Source: DASSKA01 sp963839365
Lineage (GTDB): Bacteria > Actinomycetota > Actinomycetes > Propionibacteriales > Nocardioidaceae
Assembly (NCBI GenBank): GCA_963839365.1
Contig: CAWIUT010000001.1
Location: 1,364,001 to 1,428,000, forward strand
Direction: 5' to 3'
Length of the DNA: 64,000 nucleotides
Shown here in pieces: positions 44,348 to 52,700 of the stretch. The notes below the pieces were generated by a model. The model was not told the DNA's origin. It saw only the letters and a program-made list of their open reading frames with translations, and did no database searches. Position 1 is the stretch's first letter. Every line of letters starts with the position of its first letter. The position numbers were made by a program, and so were the translations under genes.

Positions 44348-45097
44348 ATGTCCGAGCTGGTGCACTACACGGTCGAGGACCAGGTCGCGTCGCTGGTGCT
44401 GGACTCGCAGCCCAACCGCAACGCGCTGTCCCGGCAGCTGGTCTCCGACCTGCTCGCCGGCCTGGACGCCGCCGACCGCGACGACTCGGTCAAGGTGGTG
44501 CTGGTCCGCGCCGAAGGGGGCACGTTCTGCTCCGGCGCGGATCTGTCCGAGGCCCGCGAGGACGGCATGGAGAAGGCGGCCGGGGTGCTGGTGGACCTGC
44601 AGCGCCGGATCGTCACGCTGCGCAAGCCGGTGGTGACCCGGGTGCACGGCAACGTGCGGGCGGGCGGCATCGGCATCGTGGCCGCCTCGGACATCGCGAT
44701 CGCCACGGAGGACTCGACGTACGCCTTCACCGAGGTGCGGCTGGGGCTGACCCCGGCCGCGATCTCGCTGACCGTGCTGCCCCGGATGACCGACCGGGCG
44801 GCCGCGCTGACCTTCCTCACCGGCGAGGTCTTCGACGGCCGGGCCGCCGCGCGGATGGGCCTGGTCACCACGGCGCTGCCCGAGGACCGGCTCGACGCCG
44901 AGGTGGCGCGGGTGTGCGCCGCGCTGGTCAAGGGCAACCCGCAGGGGCTGCGGGAGACCAAGCGGCTGGTCGGCCGCAGCCTGGTGGAGCGCATCGACGA
45001 GCACGGCGACGACCTGGCCCGGCTGTCCGCGGTGCTGTTCGGGTCCGAGGAGGCGCGCGAGGCCATGCTCGCCTTCCTCAACCGCAAGAAGGGCTGA
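44348..45097 (+). CDS. Enoyl-CoA hydratase/isomerase of the Atu/Liu-type operon
   Basis: This 249-residue crotonase has oxyanion-hole segments GGTFCSGADLSEA and GNVRAGGIGIVAASDIAIA. The first catalytic Glu position (GxxxxE in ECH-1) is replaced in the AGGIGIVAASD context typical of the glutaconyl-CoA hydratase (AtuE/LiuC-like) branch. It should hydrate the carboxylated enoyl-CoA (3-methylglutaconyl- or isohexenylglutaconyl-CoA). CAGGAG precedes ATG 44348. No HMG-CoA lyase follows within the window. Confidence 0.87.
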   Translation: MSELVHYTVEDQVASLVLDSQPNRNALSRQLVSDLLAGLDAADRDDSVKVVLVRAEGGTFCSGADLSEAREDGMEKAAGVLVDLQRRIVTLRKPVVTRVHGNVRAGGIGIVAASDIAIATEDSTYAFTEVRLGLTPAAISLTVLPRMTDRAAALTFLTGEVFDGRAAARMGLVTTALPEDRLDAEVARVCAALVKGNPQGLRETKRLVGRSLVERIDEHGDDLARLSAVLFGSEEAREAMLAFLNRKKG

Positions 45098-45337
45098 GTC
45101 GGCGCGCCGGGACCCGCCCCACGGGATTTTCGGCGCGCTGCCGCAGACAATGGATCGTCTGACGGGTAGCCGACAGCAGGGTGACGACTGCCTGCCAGGC
45201 CCTACCGACCAGGACCCCCGCCTCCGGGACGAACGCCTCTCCCGCCGCGGGCCGCGGCGAGGGATGGTGGAGACGAGACAGCCACGCGTGGGGCGGTCGA
45301 CCGTGACCGCGGTGGTACGTCACCGAGAGGACGCATC

Positions 45338-46225
45338 GTGAACGAGGACATGCTTGCCCGGATCACCACCGGCAGGGGCTTCATCGCCGCCCTGGACCAG
45401 AGCGGAGGCAGCACGCCGAAGGCGTTGCGGCTGTACGGCATCCAGGAGTCGGCCTACTCCAACGACACGGAGATGTTCGACCTGATCCACCGGATGCGCA
45501 CCCGCATCATCACCAGCCCTGTGTTCAGCGGGGACCGCATCCTGGCGGCGATCCTGTTCGAACAGACCATGGACCGACAGATCCAGGGGAGAGGGTCGGC
45601 GGAGTACCTCTGGACGCAGAAGCACGTCGTCCCCTTCCTCAAGGTGGACAAGGGTCTGGAGCCCGCGGCCGACGGGGCCCGGGTGATGAAGCCGATTCCG
45701 GACCTCGACACGGTGCTCGAGCGCGCCGAGCGGCACGGCGTCTTCGGCACCAAGATGCGCTCGGTGGTGCTCACCTCGGACAAGACCGGCGTCGATCGCG
45801 TGGTCGCCCAACAGTTCGACGTCGCGCGGCAGATCCTGGCCGCCGGCCTGGTGCCGATCATCGAGCCCGAGGTCGACATCCACAGCCCGGAGAAGGCCGC
45901 GACGGAGAAGCTGCTCCTGGACGCACTGCTCACCCGGCTCGACAGGCTGCCCGAGGGACAGGATGTGATGCTCAAGCTCACCCTGCCAGAGGAGGACGGC
46001 TGCCACCGCGAGCTGCTCGAGCACCCGCGCGTGCTGCGTGTGGCAGCACTGTCCGGCGGCTACACCCGCGAGGAGGCCACCGCCCGGCTGACCCGCAATG
46101 CGGGCGTCATCGCCAGCTTCTCCCGGGCGCTGACGGAGGGCTTGACCGCTCAGATGAGCGACGAGGAGTTCGACGCGTCCCTCGACGCCTCCATCGCCGG
46201 CATCTACGCGGCCTCATCGACCTGA
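45338..46225 (+). CDS. Fructose-bisphosphate aldolase, class I
   Basis: This 295-residue aldolase splits fructose 1,6-bisphosphate through a Lys Schiff base. The N-terminal GFIAALDQSGGSTPKAL, FLKVDKGLEP and the later LKLTLPEE and ALSGGYTREEA match class I enzymes of the bacterial, non-archaeal type. GTG 45338 follows GAGAGGAC. The 240-bp gap before it (45098-45337) shows no further gene. It stands alone. Confidence 0.92.
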   Translation: MNEDMLARITTGRGFIAALDQSGGSTPKALRLYGIQESAYSNDTEMFDLIHRMRTRIITSPVFSGDRILAAILFEQTMDRQIQGRGSAEYLWTQKHVVPFLKVDKGLEPAADGARVMKPIPDLDTVLERAERHGVFGTKMRSVVLTSDKTGVDRVVAQQFDVARQILAAGLVPIIEPEVDIHSPEKAATEKLLLDALLTRLDRLPEGQDVMLKLTLPEEDGCHRELLEHPRVLRVAALSGGYTREEATARLTRNAGVIASFSRALTEGLTAQMSDEEFDASLDASIAGIYAASST

Positions 46226-46290
46226 CCCCTGCGGTCGCCCGGCCACGAGACCGGGTGCGCCTCCCCCGGCCGAGGGACGGTGGGGGGCGG

Positions 46291-46320
46291 GCAACCTTTC
46301 GCGTCGTCCGGCCGGTAGTA
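46291..46320 (+). promoter_or_regulatory. Candidate ECF (SigE-family) autoregulated promoter
   Basis: GCAACCTTTC, then CCGGCCGGTAGTA, resembles the GCAACC-type -35 element seen upstream of SigE-family sigma genes in actinobacteria. It lies about 110 bases before ATG 46430. The assignment is from memory of such promoters and unverified. Confidence 0.4.
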
Positions 46321-46429
46321 CCTGTGAAGGCCGGAGCGGGTCCGGTCCGGGACAGGGGTGACCGTGGACACTCGAGATGCCACACTCGCGGCATCCGGCG
46401 GCCCGCCCGCCCGCAGCGGACGGAGGGAC

Positions 46430-46933
46430 ATGGCGGACACCCCCGGCTTCGACGAGTACGTCGCGGCCCGCTCCGGCCGGCTGCTCGGCACGGCGTACCT
46501 GCTCACCCGTGACCACGGCCTGGCAGAGGACCTGCTGCAGACCGCGCTGACCAAGGCATGGTTCGCGTGGCGCCGGATCGACGGTGACCCGGAGCCGTAC
46601 GTCCGCAAGGTGCTGGTGAACACCTACGCGTCGTGGTGGCGGCGCAAGTGGAACGGTGAGCAGCCGACCGAGGAGCTGCCGGAGACCGCCCGCCCCGACC
46701 ACGCGGGGTCGTCAGCGGACGCGCACGACCTGTGGCAGGCGATGGGTCGGTTGCCGCGACGGCAGCGGGCGGTGATCGTGCTGCGGTACTTCGAGGACCT
46801 CACCGAGGCGGAGACCGCCCGCGTCCTGGACTGCTCGGTGGGCACCGTGAAGAGCCAGTCCGTGAAGGCGCTGGCCAAGCTGCGGCTGGACCCGGCGGTG
46901 GTCGCGGGGGCGGACCGAGGGGAGAGGCGATGA
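46430..46933 (+). CDS. SigE-family ECF RNA polymerase sigma factor
   Basis: This 167-residue sigma factor has region 2 (GRLLGTAYLLTRDHGLAEDL, TKAWFAWRRI, PYVRKVLVNTYASWWRRKW) and region 4 (LPRRQRAVIVLRYFEDLTEA, LDCSVGTVKSQSVKAL). This matches the actinobacterial SigE (TIGR02983-like) family. GGAGG lies just before ATG 46430; upstream GTG codons at 46358/46364 are alternatives. It overlaps the next gene, a membrane protein likely to hold it in check. Confidence 0.88.
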   Translation: MADTPGFDEYVAARSGRLLGTAYLLTRDHGLAEDLLQTALTKAWFAWRRIDGDPEPYVRKVLVNTYASWWRRKWNGEQPTEELPETARPDHAGSSADAHDLWQAMGRLPRRQRAVIVLRYFEDLTEAETARVLDCSVGTVKSQSVKALAKLRLDPAVVAGADRGERR

Positions 46934-48255
46934 ACGAGCTGCGCACCCTGCTTCAGGAGCGGGCCGAGGTCACCGACACGATCGGCCCCGCCGCCCGGGT
47001 CGGGGCGGTGCACGACCGGGTCCGCGCGGTGCGGCGCCGGCGGCGGGTCGCCGTGACAGCCGCCGCGGTCGTGGCCGTGGTGGCCGCCGGGGTGTCCGTC
47101 GTACCCGCCCTGGTGCGGTCGACGCCCGCTCCCGCGGACCGGCAGAAGCCCGCCCAGCTGGCCGGCCGCACCGTGCCGCGCACCGAGACCGCGGCCGGCT
47201 TCACCTACGACTACGCGCACGGCGTGCAGACCACCCCCGGGGCGAAGAAGCTGGAGCTGACCGTCCGGGCCGCGGACACTCCCAAGCTGGTGATGTGGGC
47301 GACCAGCAGCACCGACCCCGCGCCCGTGGTCCGGCTGACCAGCACCGTCGGCCCCGAGCACTTCCGCAGCGCGGCCGGCGGGTTCCAGCGGTACATGCTC
47401 GTCGCCCCGAAGGGCACCGCCCACCTGACACTCACGCAGCGGCAGGCCCCGACGGACAACCGGCTGGCGCTCGCCGTCTACACCCTGGACCACACCCCGC
47501 CGCCCGGAATCAGCAACGGGGTCGCCACGTTCCGCAGGACCATCCTCGACGACCACCTGGTGGCCGGGCTGATCGGCAGCCCCGGTCAGACCGACCTGCA
47601 CACCACGGTCCCGGCGCGGTCCGGCCGGGTCCGGATCAGCGACTTGTGCTACGGCGCCCCCAGCGGGGACTACGTCCACGTCGCCTTCGGCGGCGGGCAG
47701 ATCCTCGGCTCCAGCTGCGGCCGCCTGCCCGACTACGACCCGGGGGTGGGCGGAGGGAGCTTCAGCGCCGCCCAGAACCCGCTTCCCGCCCACGGCCCTG
47801 TCCATGTGCACGTGTGGCTCACGGGGAAGAACGGCGGCGCCCCCTCGGCGACCTCGAACGCGGTGATCGGCTTCGGCCTGTACCGCGTGGACGGGGCCAC
47901 CTTCCGGGTGGCCGGCCAGCGCCTCCCCGTCCTGCAGGAGAGCTCGGGCCACGAGTACGTCGAGAGGCGCGTCGCGCAGTCCGAGCCCGGCCAGCGCAGG
48001 CTCGTGGTGCCGGTCGCGCCGTCCGAGGTGCCTCGCCTGGTGACTGTCGTGCTCGCCGGCCGCACCGGTCGGGGCGGGGTCACGCTGAAGGTGAACGGTC
48101 GGTCCGAGGACTCGTTCGAGAACGACGGCAACGGGGCCTCATGGGGCTCCGGTTACGTCGTCCAGCCCGGCCAGGCGCCGAGGCTGGCGGTGACCGTCAC
48201 CGGACGGGTGGGCGACACCAGGGTCGGCCTCGTGCTCTCCGACCAGGTGCGCTGA
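46930..48255 (+). CDS. Membrane-anchored partner of the SigE-family sigma factor (putative anti-sigma)
   Basis: This 441-residue protein has a short cytosolic N terminus (about 38 residues, MNELRTLLQERAEVTDTIGP), one membrane span (RVAVTAAAVVAVVAAGVSVV) and a large extracytoplasmic part of beta-rich sequence without a recognised domain. ATG 46930 overlaps the sigma stop. Order and topology fit an anti-sigma factor, but the His-x3-Cys-x2-Cys zinc motif is missing, so inhibition would use another mode. The outer domain may be a sensor. Confidence 0.7.
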   Translation: MNELRTLLQERAEVTDTIGPAARVGAVHDRVRAVRRRRRVAVTAAAVVAVVAAGVSVVPALVRSTPAPADRQKPAQLAGRTVPRTETAAGFTYDYAHGVQTTPGAKKLELTVRAADTPKLVMWATSSTDPAPVVRLTSTVGPEHFRSAAGGFQRYMLVAPKGTAHLTLTQRQAPTDNRLALAVYTLDHTPPPGISNGVATFRRTILDDHLVAGLIGSPGQTDLHTTVPARSGRVRISDLCYGAPSGDYVHVAFGGGQILGSSCGRLPDYDPGVGGGSFSAAQNPLPAHGPVHVHVWLTGKNGGAPSATSNAVIGFGLYRVDGATFRVAGQRLPVLQESSGHEYVERRVAQSEPGQRRLVVPVAPSEVPRLVTVVLAGRTGRGGVTLKVNGRSEDSFENDGNGASWGSGYVVQPGQAPRLAVTVTGRVGDTRVGLVLSDQVR

Positions 48256-48363
48256 CCCGGGAGCGCCGGATCCGGGGCGAACGCATCGATTGCGGCGAGA
48301 TCAGCCACCCTGGAGTCCTGCGCCGGGGTAAAGTTGAGAACTTGGTTTCATCAGGATCTCGAC

Positions 48364-50589
48364 GTGCAGGAGTCTGGAACGTTGTCAGCTGAGGTTGCCC
48401 AGGTGTCCCACCCCGGCCGGGCTTCCGGACCGGACACGGCCAAGCGGGAGATCGCCCTCGAGCAGGAGTTCGTGGACGGGGTCTACCGCCAGCTCGAGCA
48501 GTCGGCGCGCAACGCCGAGGCGCTCGCGAAGGAGGGCCACGGTCGGGGACGGCTCGGGCACGAGGGCGGGCTCGTGGAGCGGGACGCGATGGTCTTCCAG
48601 GCAGCTCGCCGGATCGCGGCGCTGAACGCCGCCCACGAAGGGCTGGTGTTCGGGCGGCTGGACCTGCGCGACGAGCACGAGGGGCCCCGCTACATCGGCC
48701 GCATCGGCTTGCGCGACGAGAACCGCGACTCCCTGCTGGTGGACTGGCGCGCACCTGCGGCGGCGGTGTTCTACCAGGCCACCGCCTCCGAACCGCAAGG
48801 TGTGGTCCGTCGCCGGGTGCTGCGCTGTGCCGGCTCGCGGGTGACCGCCGTCGAGGACGACCTGCTCGACCCCGAGGCGCCCGGCGCCGGCCGGCTGCCG
48901 GTCGTCGGCGAGGGCGCGTTGATGGCACAGCTGTCCCGGGCCCGCGACCGCAGCATGCACGCGATCGTGGCGACCATCCAGGCCGAGCAGGACAAGGCGA
49001 TCCGTGCGCCCGGCCGCGGAGTCGTCCACATCACCGGCGGCCCCGGCACCGGCAAGACCGTGGTGGCCCTGCACCGGGCGGCGTTCCTGCTCTACTCCGA
49101 CCGGCGCCGTTACGAGACCGGCGGCGTGCTGGTGGTCGGGCCCTCCGGTGTCTTCATGCGCTACATCGAGCGGGTGCTGCCCTCGCTGGGCGAGACGGCG
49201 GTGGCGCTGCGCTCCCTCGGCGAGGTCGTCGACGGCATCCGCGCGGTGCGCCACGACGCGCCGGGTGCGGCCGCGGTGAAGGGACTGGCGGTGATGGCCG
49301 AGATCCTGCGCCGTGCGGCGCACCTGCCCGTGCCCGGGGCGCCGGACCGGTTCCGGACCTTCTACCGCGACGACGTGATCAGCCTCGAGGCCCACGGGCT
49401 GCGTTCGCTGCGCCGTCGGCTGCTGTCGCAGGGACGCCGCAACCGGCAGACCTCCCGGGTTGCCGACCTCCTGCTCGAGGCGATGTGGCGCCAGGTGCGC
49501 GGCGAGCGGGGCCGGGAGCGCGGCAAGGAGGACTTCGTCGACACGATGCTGGGCAACCAGGCGTTCTTGGACTTCGCGCTCGCCTGGTGGCCGCCGCTGG
49601 ACGCGGTCGACGTGCTCGGCTGGCTGCGCGACCCCGAGCTGCTCGCCGGGGTCTCGGACGGGTTGCTCGACCAGCAGCAGCAGGCGCTGCTGCAGCGGTC
49701 GTGGGCCGACCCGGAGCGGAACTGGTCGATCGAGGACGTCGCGCTGCTCGACGAGCTCCGCTACCTGCTCGGCGACCTGCCCGGGCCGGAGGAGCGTCAG
49801 GACGACCCGCTCGCCGCTCTGGTCGACGAGCACGTCCAGGAGGTCACCACCGTCACCGACCGGGGCCACCGGCGACCAGCCGACGGGGGTCGCGCCCGTG
49901 CGCGCACCGAGACCCGCACCGAGGACGACGCGTACGCCCACGTGCTCGTCGACGAGGCGCAGGACCTGTCGCCGATGCAGTGGCGGATGCTGGGCAGGCG
50001 CGGCCGCACCGCGACCTGGACGGTGGTCGGCGACCCGGCGCAGTCGTCGTGGCCCGCGCCGGAGGAGGCCGAGCGGGCCCGGGAGGAGGCGTTCGGGGAC
50101 AAGCCGCGGCATCCGTTCCACCTGTCCAAGAACTACCGCAACAGCAAGGAGATCTACGGCTACGCCGCCCGGTACGCCGAGCGGGCCGGCCTGCACGCCG
50201 ACCTCCCCGAGGCGGTCCGGGTCACCGGCGTGGACCCGGTGGAGCGGCGGGTCGACGACCTTCAGGCGGGGGTGCGTGACGCGGTGCGGTCGATGACGGC
50301 CGCCGTGGAGGGCACGGTCGGTGTCGTGGTCGCCGACGCGCGACGCGAGCAGGTGCGGCACTGGCTGGAGGCGTGGCCCGAGCTCGCCGGCGCGGTCGCG
50401 GGCGGCGACGATGCCCGGGTGGCCGTGCTCACCGGGGTGGAGACCAAGGGCCTGGAGTTCGACGGCATCGTGGTGGTGCAACCCGACGAGATCGAGGCCG
50501 AGTCGCCGACCGGTCGGGCCACCTTGTACGTCGTACTCACCCGGGCCACCCAGCAGATGACCACCGTCTTCGCGGACGCGAACCGCTGA
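48364..50589 (+). CDS. HelD/HelR-like superfamily 1 helicase
   Basis: This 741-residue protein has a coiled N-terminal region (REIALEQEFVDGVYRQLEQS), an early domain with RIGLRDENRDSLLVDWRAPA typical of HelD, Walker A ITGGPGTGKTVVALHRAAF, Walker B HVLVDEAQDLSPMQW, and motifs TWTVVGDPAQSSW, LSKNYRNSKEIYGYAARY and LTGVETKGLEFDGIVVV. HelD proteins bind RNA polymerase and free it from stalled complexes; some confer rifampicin tolerance. GTG 48364 with AGGA upstream is preferred; TTG 48382 behind AGGAG is also possible. I saw no rifampicin-associated inverted repeat upstream. Confidence 0.88.
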   Translation: MQESGTLSAEVAQVSHPGRASGPDTAKREIALEQEFVDGVYRQLEQSARNAEALAKEGHGRGRLGHEGGLVERDAMVFQAARRIAALNAAHEGLVFGRLDLRDEHEGPRYIGRIGLRDENRDSLLVDWRAPAAAVFYQATASEPQGVVRRRVLRCAGSRVTAVEDDLLDPEAPGAGRLPVVGEGALMAQLSRARDRSMHAIVATIQAEQDKAIRAPGRGVVHITGGPGTGKTVVALHRAAFLLYSDRRRYETGGVLVVGPSGVFMRYIERVLPSLGETAVALRSLGEVVDGIRAVRHDAPGAAAVKGLAVMAEILRRAAHLPVPGAPDRFRTFYRDDVISLEAHGLRSLRRRLLSQGRRNRQTSRVADLLLEAMWRQVRGERGRERGKEDFVDTMLGNQAFLDFALAWWPPLDAVDVLGWLRDPELLAGVSDGLLDQQQQALLQRSWADPERNWSIEDVALLDELRYLLGDLPGPEERQDDPLAALVDEHVQEVTTVTDRGHRRPADGGRARARTETRTEDDAYAHVLVDEAQDLSPMQWRMLGRRGRTATWTVVGDPAQSSWPAPEEAERAREEAFGDKPRHPFHLSKNYRNSKEIYGYAARYAERAGLHADLPEAVRVTGVDPVERRVDDLQAGVRDAVRSMTAAVEGTVGVVVADARREQVRHWLEAWPELAGAVAGGDDARVAVLTGVETKGLEFDGIVVVQPDEIEAESPTGRATLYVVLTRATQQMTTVFADANR

Positions 50590-50600
50590 CCCTGCCGAGG

Positions 50601-50617
50601 GCCGGCAAGCAGCCGGC
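50601..50617 (+). terminator. Hairpin after the HelD-like gene
   Basis: GCCGGC-AAGCA-GCCGGC forms a 6-bp stem 11 bases after the stop. It precedes the promoter zone of the PhzE-like gene. Confidence 0.4.
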
Positions 50618-50657
50618 GCTGCCCGTGCGGCGCGGGCCGATGTAGCGTGTGCTGACC

Positions 50658-52559
50658 ATGGAGACGCCAGCCAGCACCGCCCGATCTGCTCTGGAGGCGG
50701 TGCTGGCCCAGGACGCCTGGGCCGCGATCCGGTTCCGCGGCGAGGACACCGTCTCGCTGGTCGGTGGGCCGCGCAGCGTCGTCGAGCGGCTGCGCGACGT
50801 ACCCCTCGAGGAGGGCGCCCCTGCCCCGGGCCGCCGCTTCGACCGGCTGCTGGCCGTGCCGTTCCGGCAGGCCGCCGAGCGCGGCTTCGCCGTGCACGAC
50901 GACGGCACCCCGCTCGTGGTGGTGCGGCTCGACGAAGAGCACTCCGTCGCACTCGGGGACCTCCTCGTCACGCTTCCCGACGAGGAGGTCGGCTTCGTCG
51001 ACCGCGGCGGCTTCGAGACCACCGACGAGGACTACGCCGCGACGGTGGAGCAGATCATCGACGCCGAGATCGGCAACGGCGAGGGGGCCAACCTCGTCGT
51101 CGGCCGCACCTATCGGGCCCGGCTGCGCGAGTGGGGGCCGGCCAAGGCCCTGACCGTGTTCCGGCGGCTGCTGGAACGGGAGAGCGGCGCCTACTGGACG
51201 TTCTGCTTCTTCACCGGCGACCGCTACCTCGTCGGCGCCAGCCCGGAACGGCACGTGTCGGTGCACGGCGGTGACGTGCGGATGAACCCGATCAGCGGGA
51301 CGTTCCGTCTCAAGGGCCTGCACGAGCCCGAGGAGCGGCGCGCCAAGCTGCTGGAGTTCCTCGCCGACGAGAAGGAGATCTACGAGCTCTTCATGGTCGT
51401 CGACGAGGAGCTGAAGATGATGTGCGACGTCTGCGAGGAGGGCGGCCAGGTGCTGGGCCCCTACCTCAAGCCGATGACGCACCTGGTGCACACCGAGTAC
51501 CTGCTGGCCGGCCGTACCGGCCGCGACGTGCGGGACGTGCTCCGCGACACCATGTACGCCGCCACCGTCACCGGGTCACCGGTCCGCAACGCCTGCCGGC
51601 TGATCACCCGCTACGAGCGCACCGGGCGGGGGTACTACGGAGCGGCGCTCGCGCTGATCGGCCGGGACCCGGCCGGGTCCACCACCGCCGACGCGCCCAT
51701 CGTGATCCGCACCGCGGACGTGTCCGCCGACGGCCGGCTGTCGGTCACCGCGGGCGCGACGCTCGTGCGCGACTCGCAGCCCGACCACGAGGTCGCGGAG
51801 ACGCACGCCAAGGCCGCCGGGATCCTGAGCGCGTTCGGGCTGGTGCCGCCGTCGGCGCAGCCCGCGGACGGCGTGGTGGAGCTGACCGGCGACGAGGACG
51901 TGCTCATCGCGCTGGGCTCCCGCAACCAGCGACTGTCCCGGTTCTGGCTCACCGACCAGTCCGGTGCCGAGCCGGCGCCGGAGCTGGCCGGCAAGACGGT
52001 GGGCATCCTGGACGGCGACGACGACTTCGTGAAGATGCTCGGCCGGGTGTTCTCCGTGATGGGCATGCAGGCCACCGTGCTGCGCCACCAGGACTACACC
52101 AGGGGCGCGCTCGACGAGTTCGACCTCGCGGTGGTCGGGCCGGGCCCCGGTGACCCGCGGGACGCCGACCACCCGAAGGTCGCCGCCTTCGCCGCCGCCG
52201 TGGAGGACCTGCGGCACGCGCGGCGGCCCTTCCTGGCGGTCTGCCTGGGCCACCAGGTGCTGTGCCGGCTGCTCGGCCTCGACCTCGGCTACAAGGACAT
52301 CGTCTTCCAAGGCACCCAGTCCCGGGTCCGGCTCCGCGGCCACGACCAGGTGGTCGGCTTCTACAACACGTTCGTGGCCCGCGCCGACGGGGGGCTGCCC
52401 GAGGGAGTCAGCGTGGAGACGGACGAAGGGAGCGGCGACGTGCATCTCGTCGCCGGTCCCCACTATCGCGGTATCCAGTTCCACGCCGAGTCCATCCTCA
52501 CCGAGCACGGCTACGAGATCATCCGCGACTTCGTGCTCGAGCTGCTTCCCGGCGCCTGA
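50658..52559 (+). CDS. PhzE/TrpE-G-like chorismate aminating enzyme (fused synthase + glutaminase)
   Basis: This 633-residue fusion joins a chorismate-binding domain (about 1-420) to a class I glutamine amidotransferase (about 440-633, nucleophile in VCLGHQVLC, IQFHAES). Within the synthase, RMNPISGTFR, ATVTGSPVRNACRLITRYE and GRGYYGAALALIGRD resemble PhzE (2-amino-2-deoxyisochorismate synthase) more than TrpE, and the total length equals that of PhzE. No other phenazine or tryptophan genes are nearby. TAGCGT lies nine bases before ATG 50658. Confidence 0.85.
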   Translation: METPASTARSALEAVLAQDAWAAIRFRGEDTVSLVGGPRSVVERLRDVPLEEGAPAPGRRFDRLLAVPFRQAAERGFAVHDDGTPLVVVRLDEEHSVALGDLLVTLPDEEVGFVDRGGFETTDEDYAATVEQIIDAEIGNGEGANLVVGRTYRARLREWGPAKALTVFRRLLERESGAYWTFCFFTGDRYLVGASPERHVSVHGGDVRMNPISGTFRLKGLHEPEERRAKLLEFLADEKEIYELFMVVDEELKMMCDVCEEGGQVLGPYLKPMTHLVHTEYLLAGRTGRDVRDVLRDTMYAATVTGSPVRNACRLITRYERTGRGYYGAALALIGRDPAGSTTADAPIVIRTADVSADGRLSVTAGATLVRDSQPDHEVAETHAKAAGILSAFGLVPPSAQPADGVVELTGDEDVLIALGSRNQRLSRFWLTDQSGAEPAPELAGKTVGILDGDDDFVKMLGRVFSVMGMQATVLRHQDYTRGALDEFDLAVVGPGPGDPRDADHPKVAAFAAAVEDLRHARRPFLAVCLGHQVLCRLLGLDLGYKDIVFQGTQSRVRLRGHDQVVGFYNTFVARADGGLPEGVSVETDEGSGDVHLVAGPHYRGIQFHAESILTEHGYEIIRDFVLELLPGA

Positions 52560-52614
52560 GGGGCGCCACGCCACCGAGGGTCAGCGCGAACGGCCGCCGC
52601 GTCTACGGGGGAGA

Positions 52615-52661
52615 GACCGGCGCCCCGGCATGTCAGGGGCATCCGCGCCGAGGCGCCGGTC
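52615..52661. terminator. Bidirectional terminator between PhzE-like and HtrA genes
   Basis: GACCGGCGCC (52615-52624) and GGCGCCGGTC (52652-52661) are perfect 10-bp inverted arms with a 27-base loop, in the 141-bp gap between convergent genes. Confidence 0.6.
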
Positions 52662-52700
52662 GACCGAGGGCGCCCGCGATGAGCCGCGGGACGGCGTGGG

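Noticed and set aside
48256..48363. Rifampicin-associated element upstream of the HelD-like gene
   Set aside because: I found no inverted repeat of the known 19-bp type in this gap, so drug-induced control is not supported by the sequence.
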